NCBI RefSeq assembly: GCF_017309385.1
Contig: NZ_JAFJMJ010000001.1
Coordinates: 2,728,001 to 2,792,000, forward strand
Source of the DNA: Amycolatopsis sp. 195334CR
GTDB taxonomy: Bacteria > Actinomycetota > Actinomycetes > Mycobacteriales > Pseudonocardiaceae
Length of the DNA: 64,000 nt
Direction of reading: 5' to 3'
The first letter of the stretch is position 1. Each line of letters begins with the position of its first letter. The notes under the pieces were generated by a model. That model was not told where the DNA came from. It saw only the letters and a program-made list of their open reading frames with translations, and did no database searches. The translations under genes and the position numbers were made by a program. Of this stretch, positions 15,657 through 25,015 are shown in pieces.

Positions 15657-17223
15657 TCAGGTCGGCCGCCTTCTCGGCGACCATCACGGTGGGCGCGTTG
15701 GTGTTGCCCCTGGGCACCACGGGCATGATCGACGCGTCCACCACGCGCAGGCGCTCCACGCCGCGCACCCGCAGCTCGGGATCGACCACGGCCTGCTCGC
15801 CGGTGCCCATCGCGCAGGTGCCGACCGGGTGGTACAGCGTCTGTGTGTTCTGCCGGACGTGCTCGGCCAGCGCGTCGTCGTCGATGTCGTGGCTGTCCGG
15901 CAGGAACGGCCGGTCCAGGTAGCGCTTCAGTTCGCCGCCGCGACCGATGTCCATCAGTGTGCGCAGCCCGCTCAGCATGGCGGTGAAGTCCGCCGATTCC
16001 GCGTAGTACGCCGGATCGATCTCGGGGCGCCACAACGGGTTCGCCGAGCGCAGGCGCAGACGGCCCCGGCTGGCCACCTCGACCAGGGTGGCCGCGGAGG
16101 TGAAGCCGTTCGTGGTCGGCTCGCGCATCCCGTTCTCGTAGAACAGCGTCGGCGCCACGTGGAACTGCATGTCGGGCGCGGCGAGGCCGTCGATGGTGGG
16201 CATGAACCCGCCCGCCTCACCGACGTTCGAAGCCAGCGGGCCGCGCTTGGTGAGCTGGTAGCGCACCAGTCCCGCCGGGGTGGCGGCGTTGACCAGGTCG
16301 GTGGTGCCCTTGGTGGCCCAGATGACGCCCGCCGCCGGGTGGTCGTGCAGGTTCTCGCCGACACCGGGCAGCGACACGGCCACCTCGATGCCCAGCTCAC
16401 GCAGGTGCTCGGCGGGTCCGATGCCGGACAGCATCAGCAGCTGAGGTGAGTTGACCGCGCCACCGGAGAGCACCACCTCGCGTTCGGCGTACACCGCGCG
16501 GTCGGCGCCCTTGGCCAGGTAGGACACGCCGATCGCCCGGGTGCCGTCGAGCAGCACCTTCGTGGTCTGCGCGTGCGTGCGGACCACCAGGTTCTTCCGG
16601 CCCAGCGCCGGGCGCAGGTAGGCGTCGGCGGTGGACCAGCGGCGGCCCTTGCGGCAGGTGACCTGGTAGAGCCCGGCGCCCTCCTGGCTCTCGCCGTTGA
16701 AGTCGTCGGTGGGCTTGAGGCCCCAGGTGGTCGCCGAGTTCACCCAGGCGTGGGACAGCTCGTGGGTGAACACGCGGTCCTCGACGTGCAGCGGGCCGTC
16801 CGTGCCGTGCAGCGGGCCGCCGAGCCGGGCGTTGCCCTCGGCGCGGATGAAGTAGGGCAGCACGTCCTCGTGGCCCCAGCCCACCGCGCCGTGCTCGTCG
16901 CGCCAGCGGTCGTAGTCGGCGCGGTTGCCGCGGATGTAGATCATCGCGTTGATCGAGGAGCAGCCGCCGAGCACCTTGCCGCGCGGCCAGTAGGTGGACT
17001 TGCCGAGGTACTTCTGCTCGACGGTCTCGTAGTTCCAGTCGTGCTGGGTCTTGAACAGCGAGGGGAAGGCGGCCGGGATGTGGAACTCGTCGGCGGTGTC
17101 CTCGCCACCCGCTTCGAGCAGCAGCACGCTGACCGACGGGTCCGCGCTCAGCCGGTTGGCCAGCACGCACCCGGCGCTGCCCGCCCCGACGATGACGTAG
17201 TCGAAAGTCTCCCGCTCGGCCAC
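15637..17223 (-). CDS. GMC-family FAD oxidoreductase (choline dehydrogenase-like)
   Basis: 528-residue FAD enzyme. The dinucleotide fold is [22 protein letters not shown] signature 1 is [20 protein letters not shown] and signature 2 is [20 protein letters not shown]. The active-site histidine lies in [11 protein letters not shown], with the catalytic Asn or His partner in [11 protein letters not shown]. The family oxidises primary alcohols such as choline. Similarity to BetA is general, and no betaine transporter or betI is nearby, so I do not name it betA. GTG 17223 is used because family proteins start just before the FAD motif; a 34-residue upstream extension is unlikely. It is convergent with the aldehyde dehydrogenase. 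Confidence 0.92.
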   Translation of the reverse strand: MAERETFDYVIVGAGSAGCVLANRLSADPSVSVLLLEAGGEDTADEFHIPAAFPSLFKTQHDWNYETVEQKYLGKSTYWPRGKVLGGCSSINAMIYIRGNRADYDRWRDEHGAVGWGHEDVLPYFIRAEGNARLGGPLHGTDGPLHVEDRVFTHELSHAWVNSATTWGLKPTDDFNGESQEGAGLYQVTCRKGRRWSTADAYLRPALGRKNLVVRTHAQTTKVLLDGTRAIGVSYLAKGADRAVYAEREVVLSGGAVNSPQLLMLSGIGPAEHLRELGIEVAVSLPGVGENLHDHPAAGVIWATKGTTDLVNAATPAGLVRYQLTKRGPLASNVGEAGGFMPTIDGLAAPDMQFHVAPTLFYENGMREPTTNGFTSAATLVEVASRGRLRLRSANPLWRPEIDPAYYAESADFTAMLSGLRTLMDIGRGGELKRYLDRPFLPDSHDIDDDALAEHVRQNTQTLYHPVGTCAMGTGEQAVVDPELRVRGVERLRVVDASIMPVVPRGNTNAPTVMVAEKAADLISASRA

Positions 17224-17455
17224 GCTGCCTCCTGTTGTTGACCTTCCGCCAACCGATGATGGTCCGGTTCGGGCTCGGGCGGAAGGGGGGAACCGAGTGT
17301 CGCCCAGATGTCGGCGTTTGGCCACGCTCCGTACCGGCCACCGGGCCGTTCCGGTTAATTACCGACCTGCAAGCAACCGTTTCCGTGATCGCTACGTCCC
17401 GACATCAGCAGCACCAAACACGAGCTCGCGCCAGCGAGCGGATGGGAGGCCCGTC

Positions 17456-17899
17456 ATGGGAGCGCTGCGGAAGATCACCGGTGTGGTCGCGGGTACCGCG
17501 GCGATCGGCGCGCTGGGGTTGTTCGCTGCCCCGAGCGCCAGCGCCGCTTCGATGCCGTGCAGTGCGAAGGCGTCGGCCTGCGTGGACCTGAGCGCCAAGC
17601 AGGCGTGGCTGGCCGAAGGTGGCGAAGTCACCTACGGCCCGGTCCCGATGGCGTCCGGGAAGTCCGGTTACCGGACCCCGCCGGGCACGTTCAAGGTCAC
17701 TTACAAGGACATCGACCACTGGAGCAAGGCCTTCGACGGGCCCATGCCCTACTCGGTGTTCTTCACCACGAGTGGCATCGCGTTTCACGAAGGGAACATC
17801 AAGCAGCAGTCGCACGGCTGCATCCGCTTGACGCACAACGCGGCCGTCACCTTCTACCGCGCCCTGCAGCCGGGCGAGGTGGTCGAGGTCGTGCGCTGA
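17456..17899 (+). CDS. Small L,D-transpeptidase (YkuD domain)
   Basis: 147-residue secreted enzyme. A signal peptide of about 30 residues ends ...SASA. The remainder is a minimal YkuD domain with the catalytic motif HEGNIKQQSHGCIRLTH (nucleophile Cys122). L,D-transpeptidases make 3-3 cross-links in peptidoglycan or attach proteins to it. There is no Ig-like or peptidoglycan-binding extra domain, so it is much smaller than mycobacterial Ldt proteins. ATG 17456 follows GGGAGG. An in-frame extension from 17297 would spoil the signal peptide. A strong terminator follows. Confidence 0.92.
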   Translation: MGALRKITGVVAGTAAIGALGLFAAPSASAASMPCSAKASACVDLSAKQAWLAEGGEVTYGPVPMASGKSGYRTPPGTFKVTYKDIDHWSKAFDGPMPYSVFFTTSGIAFHEGNIKQQSHGCIRLTHNAAVTFYRALQPGEVVEVVR

Positions 17900-17933
17900 A
17901 CCGGTACCGCGCCGCCGGTTGAGCACGGGCAGT

Positions 17934-17972
17934 CCGGTGGGTGGCTTCTGTCGGGGGGCTACCCACCGGTTT
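17934..17972 (+). terminator. Rho-independent terminator after the L,D-transpeptidase
   Basis: CCGGTGGGT (17934-17942) pairs perfectly with ACCCACCGG (17961-17969), with further GC pairing inside, and is followed by TTT. It separates the transpeptidase from purS. Confidence 0.75.
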
Positions 17973-18037
17973 GCCGTGGACGGTGAAGTAGGCTCTGGGT
18001 GTACCGCTGACCTGCACACATAGGGAGCCGACCAGCC

Positions 18038-18277
18038 GTGGCCCGAGTCGTCGTGGACGTCATGCCCAAGCCGGAGATCCTGGACCCGCAAGGACAGGCG
18101 GTGGCCGGCGCGCTGCCCCGCCTCGGCTTCGAAGGCGTGACCGATGTCCGCCAGGGCAAGCACTTCGTGCTCGAGGTCGACGACTCCGTCGACGACGAGA
18201 CGCTGGCGAAGATCGCCGAGGGCCTGCTGGCCAACCCGGTGATCGAGGACTGGACCGTGCGGCGGGTGGACGCGTGA
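18038..18277 (+). CDS. purS: Phosphoribosylformylglycinamidine synthase subunit PurS
   Basis: 79-residue small subunit that bridges PurQ and PurL in the FGAM synthase complex, step 4 of purine synthesis. It opens [20 protein letters not shown] and contains [19 protein letters not shown] and [11 protein letters not shown], all diagnostic of the family. GTG 18038 follows GGGAG. Its stop overlaps the purQ start (GTGA), which gives coupled translation. Confidence 0.96.
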   Translation: MARVVVDVMPKPEILDPQGQAVAGALPRLGFEGVTDVRQGKHFVLEVDDSVDDETLAKIAEGLLANPVIEDWTVRRVDA

Positions 18278-18954
18278 CCGCCCGCATCGGGGTCATCACC
18301 TTCCCGGGCACGCTCGACGACATCGACGCCGCCCGCGCCGCCCGGTACTCCGACGCCGAGGCCGTGCCCCTGTGGCACGCCGACCACGACCTGCGCGGTG
18401 TCGACGCGGTGATCGTGCCCGGCGGTTTCTCCTACGGCGACTACCTGCGCTGCGGGGCCATCGCGAAGTTCGCCCCGGTGATGACCGAGGTGATCGAGGC
18501 GGCGGCCAAGGGCATGCCGGTGCTCGGCATCTGCAACGGCTTCCAGATCCTGTGCGAGGCCGGGCTGCTGCCGGGGGCGCTGGTGCGCAACCACAAGCTG
18601 CACTTCGTCTGCCGGGACCAGTGGCTGCGGGTGGAGAACACCAGCACCGCGTGGAGCACCCGGTACGAGCAGGGGGCCGAGATCCTGGTCCCGCTGAAGT
18701 CGGGTGAAGGCGGTTACGTGGCCGACCAGCCCACCCTGGACATGCTGGAGGGCGAGGGCCGGGTGGTGTTCCGGTACGTCGGCGTGAACCCGAACGGGTC
18801 GCGCAACGACATCGCCGGCATCACCAGCGCGAACGGCCGGGTGGTCGGGCTGATGCCGCATCCTGAGCACGCGATCGACGCACTTACTGGTCCGTCGGAT
18901 GACGGGTTGGGCATGTTTTATTCGGCGGTGGATGCTTTGGCTCTCGCCAGCTGA
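18274..18954 (+). CDS. purQ: Phosphoribosylformylglycinamidine synthase subunit PurQ
   Basis: 226-residue class I glutamine amidotransferase that supplies ammonia to PurL. It opens [19 protein letters not shown]. The oxyanion strand is [14 protein letters not shown]. The nucleophile is Cys87 in [17 protein letters not shown], and the His-Glu pair of the triad lies in [12 protein letters not shown] start overlapping purS. purL is not adjacent: the hairpin repeat and an ABC exporter pair on the opposite strand lie in between. Confidence 0.96.
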   Translation: MTARIGVITFPGTLDDIDAARAARYSDAEAVPLWHADHDLRGVDAVIVPGGFSYGDYLRCGAIAKFAPVMTEVIEAAAKGMPVLGICNGFQILCEAGLLPGALVRNHKLHFVCRDQWLRVENTSTAWSTRYEQGAEILVPLKSGEGGYVADQPTLDMLEGEGRVVFRYVGVNPNGSRNDIAGITSANGRVVGLMPHPEHAIDALTGPSDDGLGMFYSAVDALALAS

Positions 18955-18985
18955 TTCGTTTTGGCGGTTGCTCGCTGTTTTCGGC

Positions 18986-19110
18986 GGCCACCCCGCTTTT
19001 TCAGTGTGACTACGGCGAAGACCCCGATGTCAAGGCGGGAAAGATGCCTTGACATCGGGGTCTTCGCCGTGTTTTGGGCTGTGGAGCGGGGATGGGAGGG
19101 GCTGGGTGGG
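18986..19110. repeat. 125-bp dispersed hairpin repeat, copy B
   Basis: Second copy of the element at 3235-3359, of identical length. The arms at 19012-19036 and 19046-19070 form a perfect 25-bp inverted repeat with a 9-nt loop. Relative to copy A, arm positions 7, 8, 13 and 16 differ and all four are compensated on the other arm. The flanks GGCCACCCCG, TTTTTCAGTGTGACT and GTTTTGGGCTGTGGA are shared. Confidence 0.85.
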
Positions 19111-19170
19111 TGGGTGGTCCGGTGCCGTTGCCGGGTCGCGGTTTGCTGCGCATCGCCTTGGAGCGTTGCC

Positions 19171-19198
19171 GGGTGGCGGGTGGCGGGTGGCGGGTGGC
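19171..19198 (+). repeat. Four tandem GGGTGGC units (potential G-quadruplex)
   Basis: GGGTGGC is repeated four times head to tail (19171-19198). Four GGG runs separated by four bases fit the standard G-quadruplex pattern on the plus strand. It lies between the two hairpins of the convergent intergenic region. Confidence 0.6.
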
Positions 19199-19215
19199 GC
19201 CGGGGGGTGGTGAGT

Positions 19216-19268
19216 GCGGTGAATGTGGCTTTCACTGCGGAATGTGCGGTGAAAGCCACATTCACTGC
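19216..19268. repeat. Long palindrome of the GTGAATGTGGCTTTCAC type
   Basis: Arms at 19216-19238 and 19246-19268 (23 nt each, two mismatches, 7-nt loop) carry the core TGAATGTGGCTTTCAC and its complement. I believe palindromes with this core are frequent in Amycolatopsis intergenic regions (recollection, not checked). It may act as a terminator for the convergent genes. Confidence 0.7.
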
Positions 19269-19275
19269 ATCGCCG

Positions 19276-21003
19276 TCAGGCGGTGGCCGCGTGGACTAGG
19301 CGGGCGTAGGGGCCGTCAGCGGCCAGTAGGGCCTCGTGCGTGCCGAGTTCGGTGATGGTGCCGCCGTCGATTACGGCCACCCGGTCCGCGGCGGCCGCGG
19401 TGTGCAGTCGGTGGGCGATGGCGATCACCGTCCTACCGGCCAGGACCTGCGACAGGGAGCGTTCCAGCTCCCGCGCCGAGCCCGTGTCCAGTAGCGAGGT
19501 CGCTTCGTCCAGGACCAGGGTGTGCGGGTCCGCCAGCACCACGCGCGCCAGCGCCAGCTGCTGCGCCATCGCCGCGGGCACCGACGCCGTGGTGAGCTTG
19601 CTGTCCAGGCCGTCCGGCAGCGAACGCGCCCACGAGCCCGCGCCCACCGAGTCCAGTGCGCCGAGCAACTCCGCGTCCGACCACTCACCGGCCGGGAGCG
19701 TCAGGTTCTCCCGCAGGGTGCCCGCGAACACATGGTGTTCCTGCGTCAGCAACAACACCTCACCCCGCAGCACGTCCTCCGGCAGGCGCGAGACCTCGAC
19801 GCCACCGATCGTCACCGAACCCGAATCGGGGGCGGCGATGCCGGCCAGCAGGCGCCCCAGCGTGGACTTCCCAGCCCCCGACGGCCCGACGATCGCCAGC
19901 CGCTGACCGCGTGGGATCGACAGCGAAATCCCGTGCAGCACCTCGCGGTCCGCCGAGTAGCCGAAGCGGACGTCACGCACTTCGATCTCGGTGCCGGACG
20001 GTGTCCCCGCCCCCGAAGGCGGGGCGGTGGCCGCGTCCCGCACGCCGATCACCCGGCGCAGCGCGGTCCCCGACACCTGCAGGTCCTCGATCCACCACAG
20101 CAGCTCGTCCAGCGGCCCGGCCATGATCTGCATGTACAGCACCATCGTGGTGATCGTGCCCAGTCCGGCCCAGCCCTGCGTGTACGCCCACGCCCCGATC
20201 AGCAGCATCGCGGCCACCGGCAGCGCGTGCGAGAGCTCCAGCCACGGCGCCCACCGCACCTGCAGCTTCCGCAGGTCGCGTTCGCCCTGGACGGCCCGCG
20301 CCAGGCGTCGGTCGCCCTCGGCGAGACGGCGTTCGATCATGCCCAGCGCGTCCGCGGTCCGGGCGCCTTCGGTCGACTCGTGCAGTCCCGACTGCACGTC
20401 GCCCCAGGCGTCCAGCATGCGCTCGATCACCGACGGCACCCGCCGCCAGTACCACCGGGTCGGGAAGTACAGCACCGGCACGGCCACCAGCAGGCCCAGC
20501 GCCAGCAATGGCGAGGTGACCACCATGGCCACCACGGTCAGCGCCACGGTGATCAGCGCGACGGTGATTTCCGGTACCGCGTAACGCATCGCGTAGTCGA
20601 CTTTGTCCACATCGGACGTCGCGCGGCTGAGCAGGTCACCGGTGCCCGCCGCTTCCACGGTGCCCAGTGGCAGTTTCAGCGCGTCGCCGACGAACTCCTC
20701 GCGGGTCTTCGCCAGCACCCGCTCGCCCAACAACCCGGCCCGCCGGTTGGCCGCCTTCTTCAGCACGGCCTGCACCAGCAGCACCACCACAAAAACCAGC
20801 GCCAGCAGGTCCAGCGACAAGCCGCCGCCCTCGACCACCGAGTCGACCAGCAAGCCCAGCAGCTGCGGACCGACCAGCCCGGCGGCACCCGCCAGGCAGA
20901 AGAACAGGATCACCAGCACGAACTCCCGGCGGAACGCCTTCATCGTGCCGATCGCCCAGCCGCGGGCCTGCGCCACGCCGGCCAGCGGCAGCTTCAGCTG
21001 CAC
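19276..21003 (-). CDS. ABC exporter half-transporter with degenerate signature motif
   Basis: 575-residue type IV ABC exporter subunit: about six transmembrane helices (residues 20-310), then a nucleotide-binding domain. Walker A GPSGAGKST (373-381), Walker B TLVLDEATSLLD and the H-loop AIAHRLH are canonical. The ABC signature is not: LSGGQ is replaced by VPAAM (475-479), in ASVPAAMAQQLALARVVL. Its partner gene upstream (they overlap by 10 bp) has the opposite defects, so the pair should form one competent and one dead ATP site. GTG 21003 is the coupled start. The substrate is unknown; such pairs export peptides, lipids or drugs. The operon is inserted, antiparallel, between purQ and purL. 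Confidence 0.92.
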   Translation of the reverse strand: MQLKLPLAGVAQARGWAIGTMKAFRREFVLVILFFCLAGAAGLVGPQLLGLLVDSVVEGGGLSLDLLALVFVVVLLVQAVLKKAANRRAGLLGERVLAKTREEFVGDALKLPLGTVEAAGTGDLLSRATSDVDKVDYAMRYAVPEITVALITVALTVVAMVVTSPLLALGLLVAVPVLYFPTRWYWRRVPSVIERMLDAWGDVQSGLHESTEGARTADALGMIERRLAEGDRRLARAVQGERDLRKLQVRWAPWLELSHALPVAAMLLIGAWAYTQGWAGLGTITTMVLYMQIMAGPLDELLWWIEDLQVSGTALRRVIGVRDAATAPPSGAGTPSGTEIEVRDVRFGYSADREVLHGISLSIPRGQRLAIVGPSGAGKSTLGRLLAGIAAPDSGSVTIGGVEVSRLPEDVLRGEVLLLTQEHHVFAGTLRENLTLPAGEWSDAELLGALDSVGAGSWARSLPDGLDSKLTTASVPAAMAQQLALARVVLADPHTLVLDEATSLLDTGSARELERSLSQVLAGRTVIAIAHRLHTAAAADRVAVIDGGTITELGTHEALLAADGPYARLVHAATA

Positions 21004-22619
21004 GGTTGCCTCTCCTCGACTACGTACTCGTCAGCGACCGCCCGCCACAGCGGGCTCTGGCTGAACACCACCGTGGTCCGGCCCCGCCGGAGCTCGGCGA
21101 CCCGTTCGGTGATGCGTGCCTCGGTGTGCGCGTCCACGGCCGACGTCGGCTCGTCCAGCAGCAGCACGTCCGCGTCCAGCGCGAGCGCCCTGGCCAGGTT
21201 CAGCCGCTGCCGCTGCCCGCCGGAGACCTCGCGGCCGCGTTCGCCGATCAGCTCGTCGAGCCCGAGCGGGAGCGCGTCCACGATGTCGTCCGCGTCCGCC
21301 GCGGTGAGCGCGGCTTCGACGGTGACCGATCCCGGCGTGACGATCTGCTCCCGCAGCACCCCCGAGAACCAGACGTCCTGGTTGTGCGCGTAGACCACCC
21401 GCGACCGCAGTTCGGCCAGTGCCGCGCGCCGGACGTCCACTCCGGACACCAGCACCGGCTCGGCCGGATCGGTGAACCGCGCCAGCCGGGCGGCCAGCTC
21501 CTCGGCGTCCGGCGACTCGACCACGGTCAGCTTCCCGGCGACCGCGGTGAAGCCGGACGCGGTGTCGTGCAGTTCGAGCGGCCCGTCGGGCAGCGCGATC
21601 GGCTCCGCCGGGTCGGTCAGCACCGGCCGCAGGCTCAGCATCTTGCTGACCTTCCGCGCCGCCACCATCGCGCCGGAGAACGAGCCCGCCGCCTCGGTGG
21701 TGGTGCTCACCGGGATGATCAGGAACGCCGAGGCGCCGTAGAAGGCGACCAGCTCGCCGACCGTGATCGTGCCCGCGACCGCCAGCTTCGCGCCCAGCCA
21801 GGTGATCGCCACGGTGACCAGCCCCGGCAGCAGCACCTCGGCGCCGACCAGCCACGACGTGCTGCTCGCCACCGCGTTGCCCTGCTCGCGGACGCGCTGG
21901 CTGGCCGTGGTGAACCGGTTCGCGAACTGCCGTTCCCCACCGACGCCGCGCAGCACCCGCAGGCCCGACACGATGTCCGCGGCCAGCGCGTTCACCGTGG
22001 ACAGGTCCTCGCGCTGGGCCTCCTGGCGGCGTTGCAGCGGCGCGATCAGCGGGCCGATCCCGGCCACCGCCAGCGGCACGCCGACCAGCGCGACCGCGGC
22101 CAGCAGCGGGGACGTGCCCAGCAGCACGATGCCCACGGTCAGGAAGGCGACCACCGCGCCCAGCACCCGGCCGAACACCTCGAAGACCGCGCCGACCCGG
22201 TTCTCGTCCGAGGACGCGATCGCCATCATGTCGCCGGTGTCCGCCTGCCCGCGCAGCCCGGCGCCGAGCCGCAGCGTGTGGTGCGAGACCAGGCGCTGGG
22301 TGGTGGAGGCGGCGTGCAGCCACATGCCGTGCGCGTTGAACAGCAGTCCCGCGCCGAACACCGTCTGCAGCACGCCCAGCCCGGCGACCAGCACCACGTT
22401 CCAGACCAGCGAGGCGGTGTCGTCGCCGGCGATGCCCGCGTCGATCGCCCGGCCGACCACCAGCGGCAGCAGGGCGCCCGGCACCAGCCAGAGCGCGCCC
22501 AGCACGGCCGTGCCCCCGGCCAGCCACGGCCGCGACCGCAGCACCGCCAACAGGTAACCGAGCGGGGTCAGCCGCTCGGGCAGGCGCACGTCGGGCGCGG
22601 GATACGGTTTCGCGGACAC
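20994..22619 (-). CDS. ABC exporter half-transporter lacking Walker A
   Basis: 541-residue partner of the following ABC gene: six transmembrane helices, then a nucleotide-binding domain. The signature [15 protein letters not shown] (465 onward) and Walker [13 protein letters not shown] are canonical. The Walker A loop reads ESPDAEELA (368-376), with Glu374 where the ATP-binding lysine belongs. The Q-loop glutamine is Asn ([10 protein letters not shown]) and the H-loop histidine is Gln (VVFSQSPLW). Its own ATP site is therefore dead, while its signature completes the site of its partner. GTG 22619 is chosen as start; more upstream starts would run into the purL promoter. No clear ribosome site is visible, which leaves the start uncertain. 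Confidence 0.9.
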   Translation of the reverse strand: MSAKPYPAPDVRLPERLTPLGYLLAVLRSRPWLAGGTAVLGALWLVPGALLPLVVGRAIDAGIAGDDTASLVWNVVLVAGLGVLQTVFGAGLLFNAHGMWLHAASTTQRLVSHHTLRLGAGLRGQADTGDMMAIASSDENRVGAVFEVFGRVLGAVVAFLTVGIVLLGTSPLLAAVALVGVPLAVAGIGPLIAPLQRRQEAQREDLSTVNALAADIVSGLRVLRGVGGERQFANRFTTASQRVREQGNAVASSTSWLVGAEVLLPGLVTVAITWLGAKLAVAGTITVGELVAFYGASAFLIIPVSTTTEAAGSFSGAMVAARKVSKMLSLRPVLTDPAEPIALPDGPLELHDTASGFTAVAGKLTVVESPDAEELAARLARFTDPAEPVLVSGVDVRRAALAELRSRVVYAHNQDVWFSGVLREQIVTPGSVTVEAALTAADADDIVDALPLGLDELIGERGREVSGGQRQRLNLARALALDADVLLLDEPTSAVDAHTEARITERVAELRRGRTTVVFSQSPLWRAVADEYVVEERQPCS

Positions 22620-22716
22620 GAGTTCCGACGTTAAGGCGGAGGCCGGTGCGCGGGCGACCGATTTTCCGGCGACCACCCTCCAAGGTGCTCCCCACCACAC
22701 CCGTATTCTCGGGCGC

Positions 22717-25011
22717 GTGGCGACCCCCAATGCGGACACCGTGACCAGCACCGATACCACCGAGCACGCTGCGGCGACGCCCGACGTGCCGCAGCCCTAC
22801 CTCGAACTCGGCCTGGCCGAGGACGAGTACGCCCGGATCCGGGAAATCCTCGGCCGCCGGCCCACCGACGCCGAACTGGCGATGTACTCGGTGATGTGGA
22901 GCGAGCACTGCTCGTACAAGTCGTCGAAGGTGCACCTGGGTTACTTCGGGGAGACCACCACCGAGGAGATGCGGTCGAAGATGCTGGCCGGCATCGGCGA
23001 GAACGCCGGGGTGGTCGACATCGGCGACGGCTGGGCGGTCACCTTCAAGGTGGAGAGCCACAACCACCCGTCCTACGTGGAGCCCTACCAGGGCGCGGCC
23101 ACCGGCGTCGGCGGCATCGTGCGCGACATCCTGGCGATGGGCGCGCGCCCGCTCGCGGTGGCCGACCCGCTGCGCTTCGGCCCGGCCGACGCGCCGGACA
23201 CCCGCCGCGTGCTGCCCGGCGTGGTCGCCGGGGTGGCCGGGTACGGCAACTGCCTCGGCCTGCCGAACATCGGCGGCGAGGTGGTCTTCGACGAAAGCTA
23301 CGCGGGCAACCCGCTGGTGAACGCGCTGTGCGTGGGCGCGATGCGGGTCGAGGACCTGCACCTCGCGCACGCTTCGGGCACCGGCAACAAGATCATCCTG
23401 TTCGGCGCGCGCACCGGCCTCGACGGCATCGGCGGCGTTTCGGTGCTGGCCAGCGACAGCTTCTCCGAGAACACCGGCCGCAAGAAGCTGCCCAGCGTGC
23501 AGGTCGGCGACCCGTTCACCGAGAAGGTGCTCATCGAGTGCTGCCTCGAACTGTTCGCGCAGAAGCTGGTGGTCGGCATCCAGGACCTCGGCGGGGCCGG
23601 GCTCTCCTGCGCCACCTCGGAACTGGCCGCCGCCGGGGACGGCGGCATGCACATCGTGCTGGACCGGGTGCCGCTGCGCGCCGAGGGCATGACCCCGGCG
23701 GAGATCCTCTCCAGCGAGTCGCAGGAACGCATGTGCGCCGTGGTCGCACCGTCCGATGTGGACGCTTTCATGGCGGTCTGCGCCAAGTGGGACGTCACCG
23801 CCACCGAGATCGGCGAGGTGACCGACGGCGAGCACCTGGTGATCACCTGGCACGACGAGGTCGTGGTGGACGTGCCGCCGCGCACCGTGGCGCACCAGGG
23901 CCCGGTCTACCACCGCCCGTTCGCCCGTCCGTCCACCCAGGACGCCCTGCAGGCGGACACCACGGCGTCGCTGGCACGCCCGTCGACCGGGGACGAGATC
24001 CGCGAGACGGTGCTGAAGGTGATCTCCTCGCCGAACCAGGCGTCGAAGGAATGGGTCACCAGCCAGTACGACCGCTACGTGCGCGGCAACACCGTGCTGG
24101 CGCAGCCGTCGAACTCCGGCGTGGTCCGGATCGACGAGTCGACCGGCCGCGGGGTCGCCGTGTCCACCGACTGCAACAGCAAGTTCGTCTACCTCGACCC
24201 GTACCTGGGCACCCAGCTGGCGCTCGCGGAGTCCTACCGCAACGTGGCCACCAGCGGCGCCACCCCGGTCGCGGTGACCAACTGCCTGAACTTCGGCGCG
24301 CCGACCGACCCCGGTGTGATGTGGCAGTTCGAGCGGGCCGTGCACGGCCTCGCCGACGGCTGCGCGGAACTCGGCGTGCCGGTGACCGGTGGCAACGTCA
24401 GCTTCTTCAACCAGACCGGCGACACCGCGATCCTGCCGACGCCGGTGGTCGGCGTGCTCGGCGTGATCGACGACGTCCGCCGCCGCATCCCGACCGGGAT
24501 CGGCGCGGAGGCGGGCGAATCGCTGCTGCTGCTCGGGGACACGCACGACGAGCTGGACGGTTCGGCGTGGGCGCACATCGTGCACGGGCACCTCGGCGGC
24601 CTGCCGCCGAAGGTGGACCTGGCGCGCGAGAAGCTGCTCGCCGAGATCCTGGTCGCCGGTTCACGGGACGGGCTGATCTCCGCCGCGCACGACCTGTCCG
24701 ACGGCGGGCTGGCGCAGACGCTGGTCGAGACCGTCCTCATCGGACAGTGCGGCGCCCGGGTGGTGCTGGACGACGAGCAGGACCCGTTCGTGCAGCTGTT
24801 CTCCGAGTCGGCGGGCCGGGTGCTGGTGGCCGTGCCGCGGACCGAGGAGCTGCGGTTCACCGAGATGTGCACCGCGCGCGGCCTGCCGTGGCGCAAGACC
24901 GGTGTGGTGGACCCGGATTCGGGCGCGCTGGAGATCCAGGGCGTGACCACCTTCGGCCTCGACGAACTGCGGGAGACCTGGGAGCGCACGCTCCCCGCGT
25001 TGTTCGACTGA
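22717..25011 (+). CDS. purL: Phosphoribosylformylglycinamidine synthase subunit PurL
   Basis: 764-residue large subunit of FGAM synthase, of the short type that needs PurS and PurQ. The motifs are [34 protein letters not shown] (nucleotide site), [33 protein letters not shown] and [17 protein letters not shown] in the first half. The repeated second half has [24 protein letters not shown] and [18 protein letters not shown] 22717 lies about 30 residues before the conserved core, so the N-terminus is a short extension. It is divergent from the ABC exporter with a 97-bp gap. Confidence 0.97.
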   Translation: MATPNADTVTSTDTTEHAAATPDVPQPYLELGLAEDEYARIREILGRRPTDAELAMYSVMWSEHCSYKSSKVHLGYFGETTTEEMRSKMLAGIGENAGVVDIGDGWAVTFKVESHNHPSYVEPYQGAATGVGGIVRDILAMGARPLAVADPLRFGPADAPDTRRVLPGVVAGVAGYGNCLGLPNIGGEVVFDESYAGNPLVNALCVGAMRVEDLHLAHASGTGNKIILFGARTGLDGIGGVSVLASDSFSENTGRKKLPSVQVGDPFTEKVLIECCLELFAQKLVVGIQDLGGAGLSCATSELAAAGDGGMHIVLDRVPLRAEGMTPAEILSSESQERMCAVVAPSDVDAFMAVCAKWDVTATEIGEVTDGEHLVITWHDEVVVDVPPRTVAHQGPVYHRPFARPSTQDALQADTTASLARPSTGDEIRETVLKVISSPNQASKEWVTSQYDRYVRGNTVLAQPSNSGVVRIDESTGRGVAVSTDCNSKFVYLDPYLGTQLALAESYRNVATSGATPVAVTNCLNFGAPTDPGVMWQFERAVHGLADGCAELGVPVTGGNVSFFNQTGDTAILPTPVVGVLGVIDDVRRRIPTGIGAEAGESLLLLGDTHDELDGSAWAHIVHGHLGGLPPKVDLAREKLLAEILVAGSRDGLISAAHDLSDGGLAQTLVETVLIGQCGARVVLDDEQDPFVQLFSESAGRVLVAVPRTEELRFTEMCTARGLPWRKTGVVDPDSGALEIQGVTTFGLDELRETWERTLPALFD

Positions 25012-25015
25012 CGCC

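Larger units (their letters stand above)
18955..19275. other. 321-bp convergent intergenic region with three structured elements
   Basis: No gene is present. In order, it holds hairpin repeat copy B (18986-19110), a four-fold GGGTGGC run (19171-19198) and a second, unrelated long palindrome (19216-19268). It lies between the converging ends of purQ and the ABC exporter gene, so the hairpins could act as a two-way transcription stop. Confidence 0.75.

Noticed and set aside
15637..17223. Naming the GMC oxidoreductase and aldehyde dehydrogenase betA and betB
   Set aside because: Convergent rather than co-transcribed, no betI or betaine transporter nearby, and the aldehyde dehydrogenase is not of the BetB subgroup by its motifs.
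20603..20611. TTGTCCACA, a DnaA-box match
   Set aside because: A single box inside the ABC exporter coding sequence; probably chance.
21031..24591. Very long minus-strand open frame (about 1186 codons) across purL and the ABC exporter
   Set aside because: It is the antisense shadow of purL and an off-frame reading of the ABC gene; its composition is Arg/Gly/His-rich with no domain.
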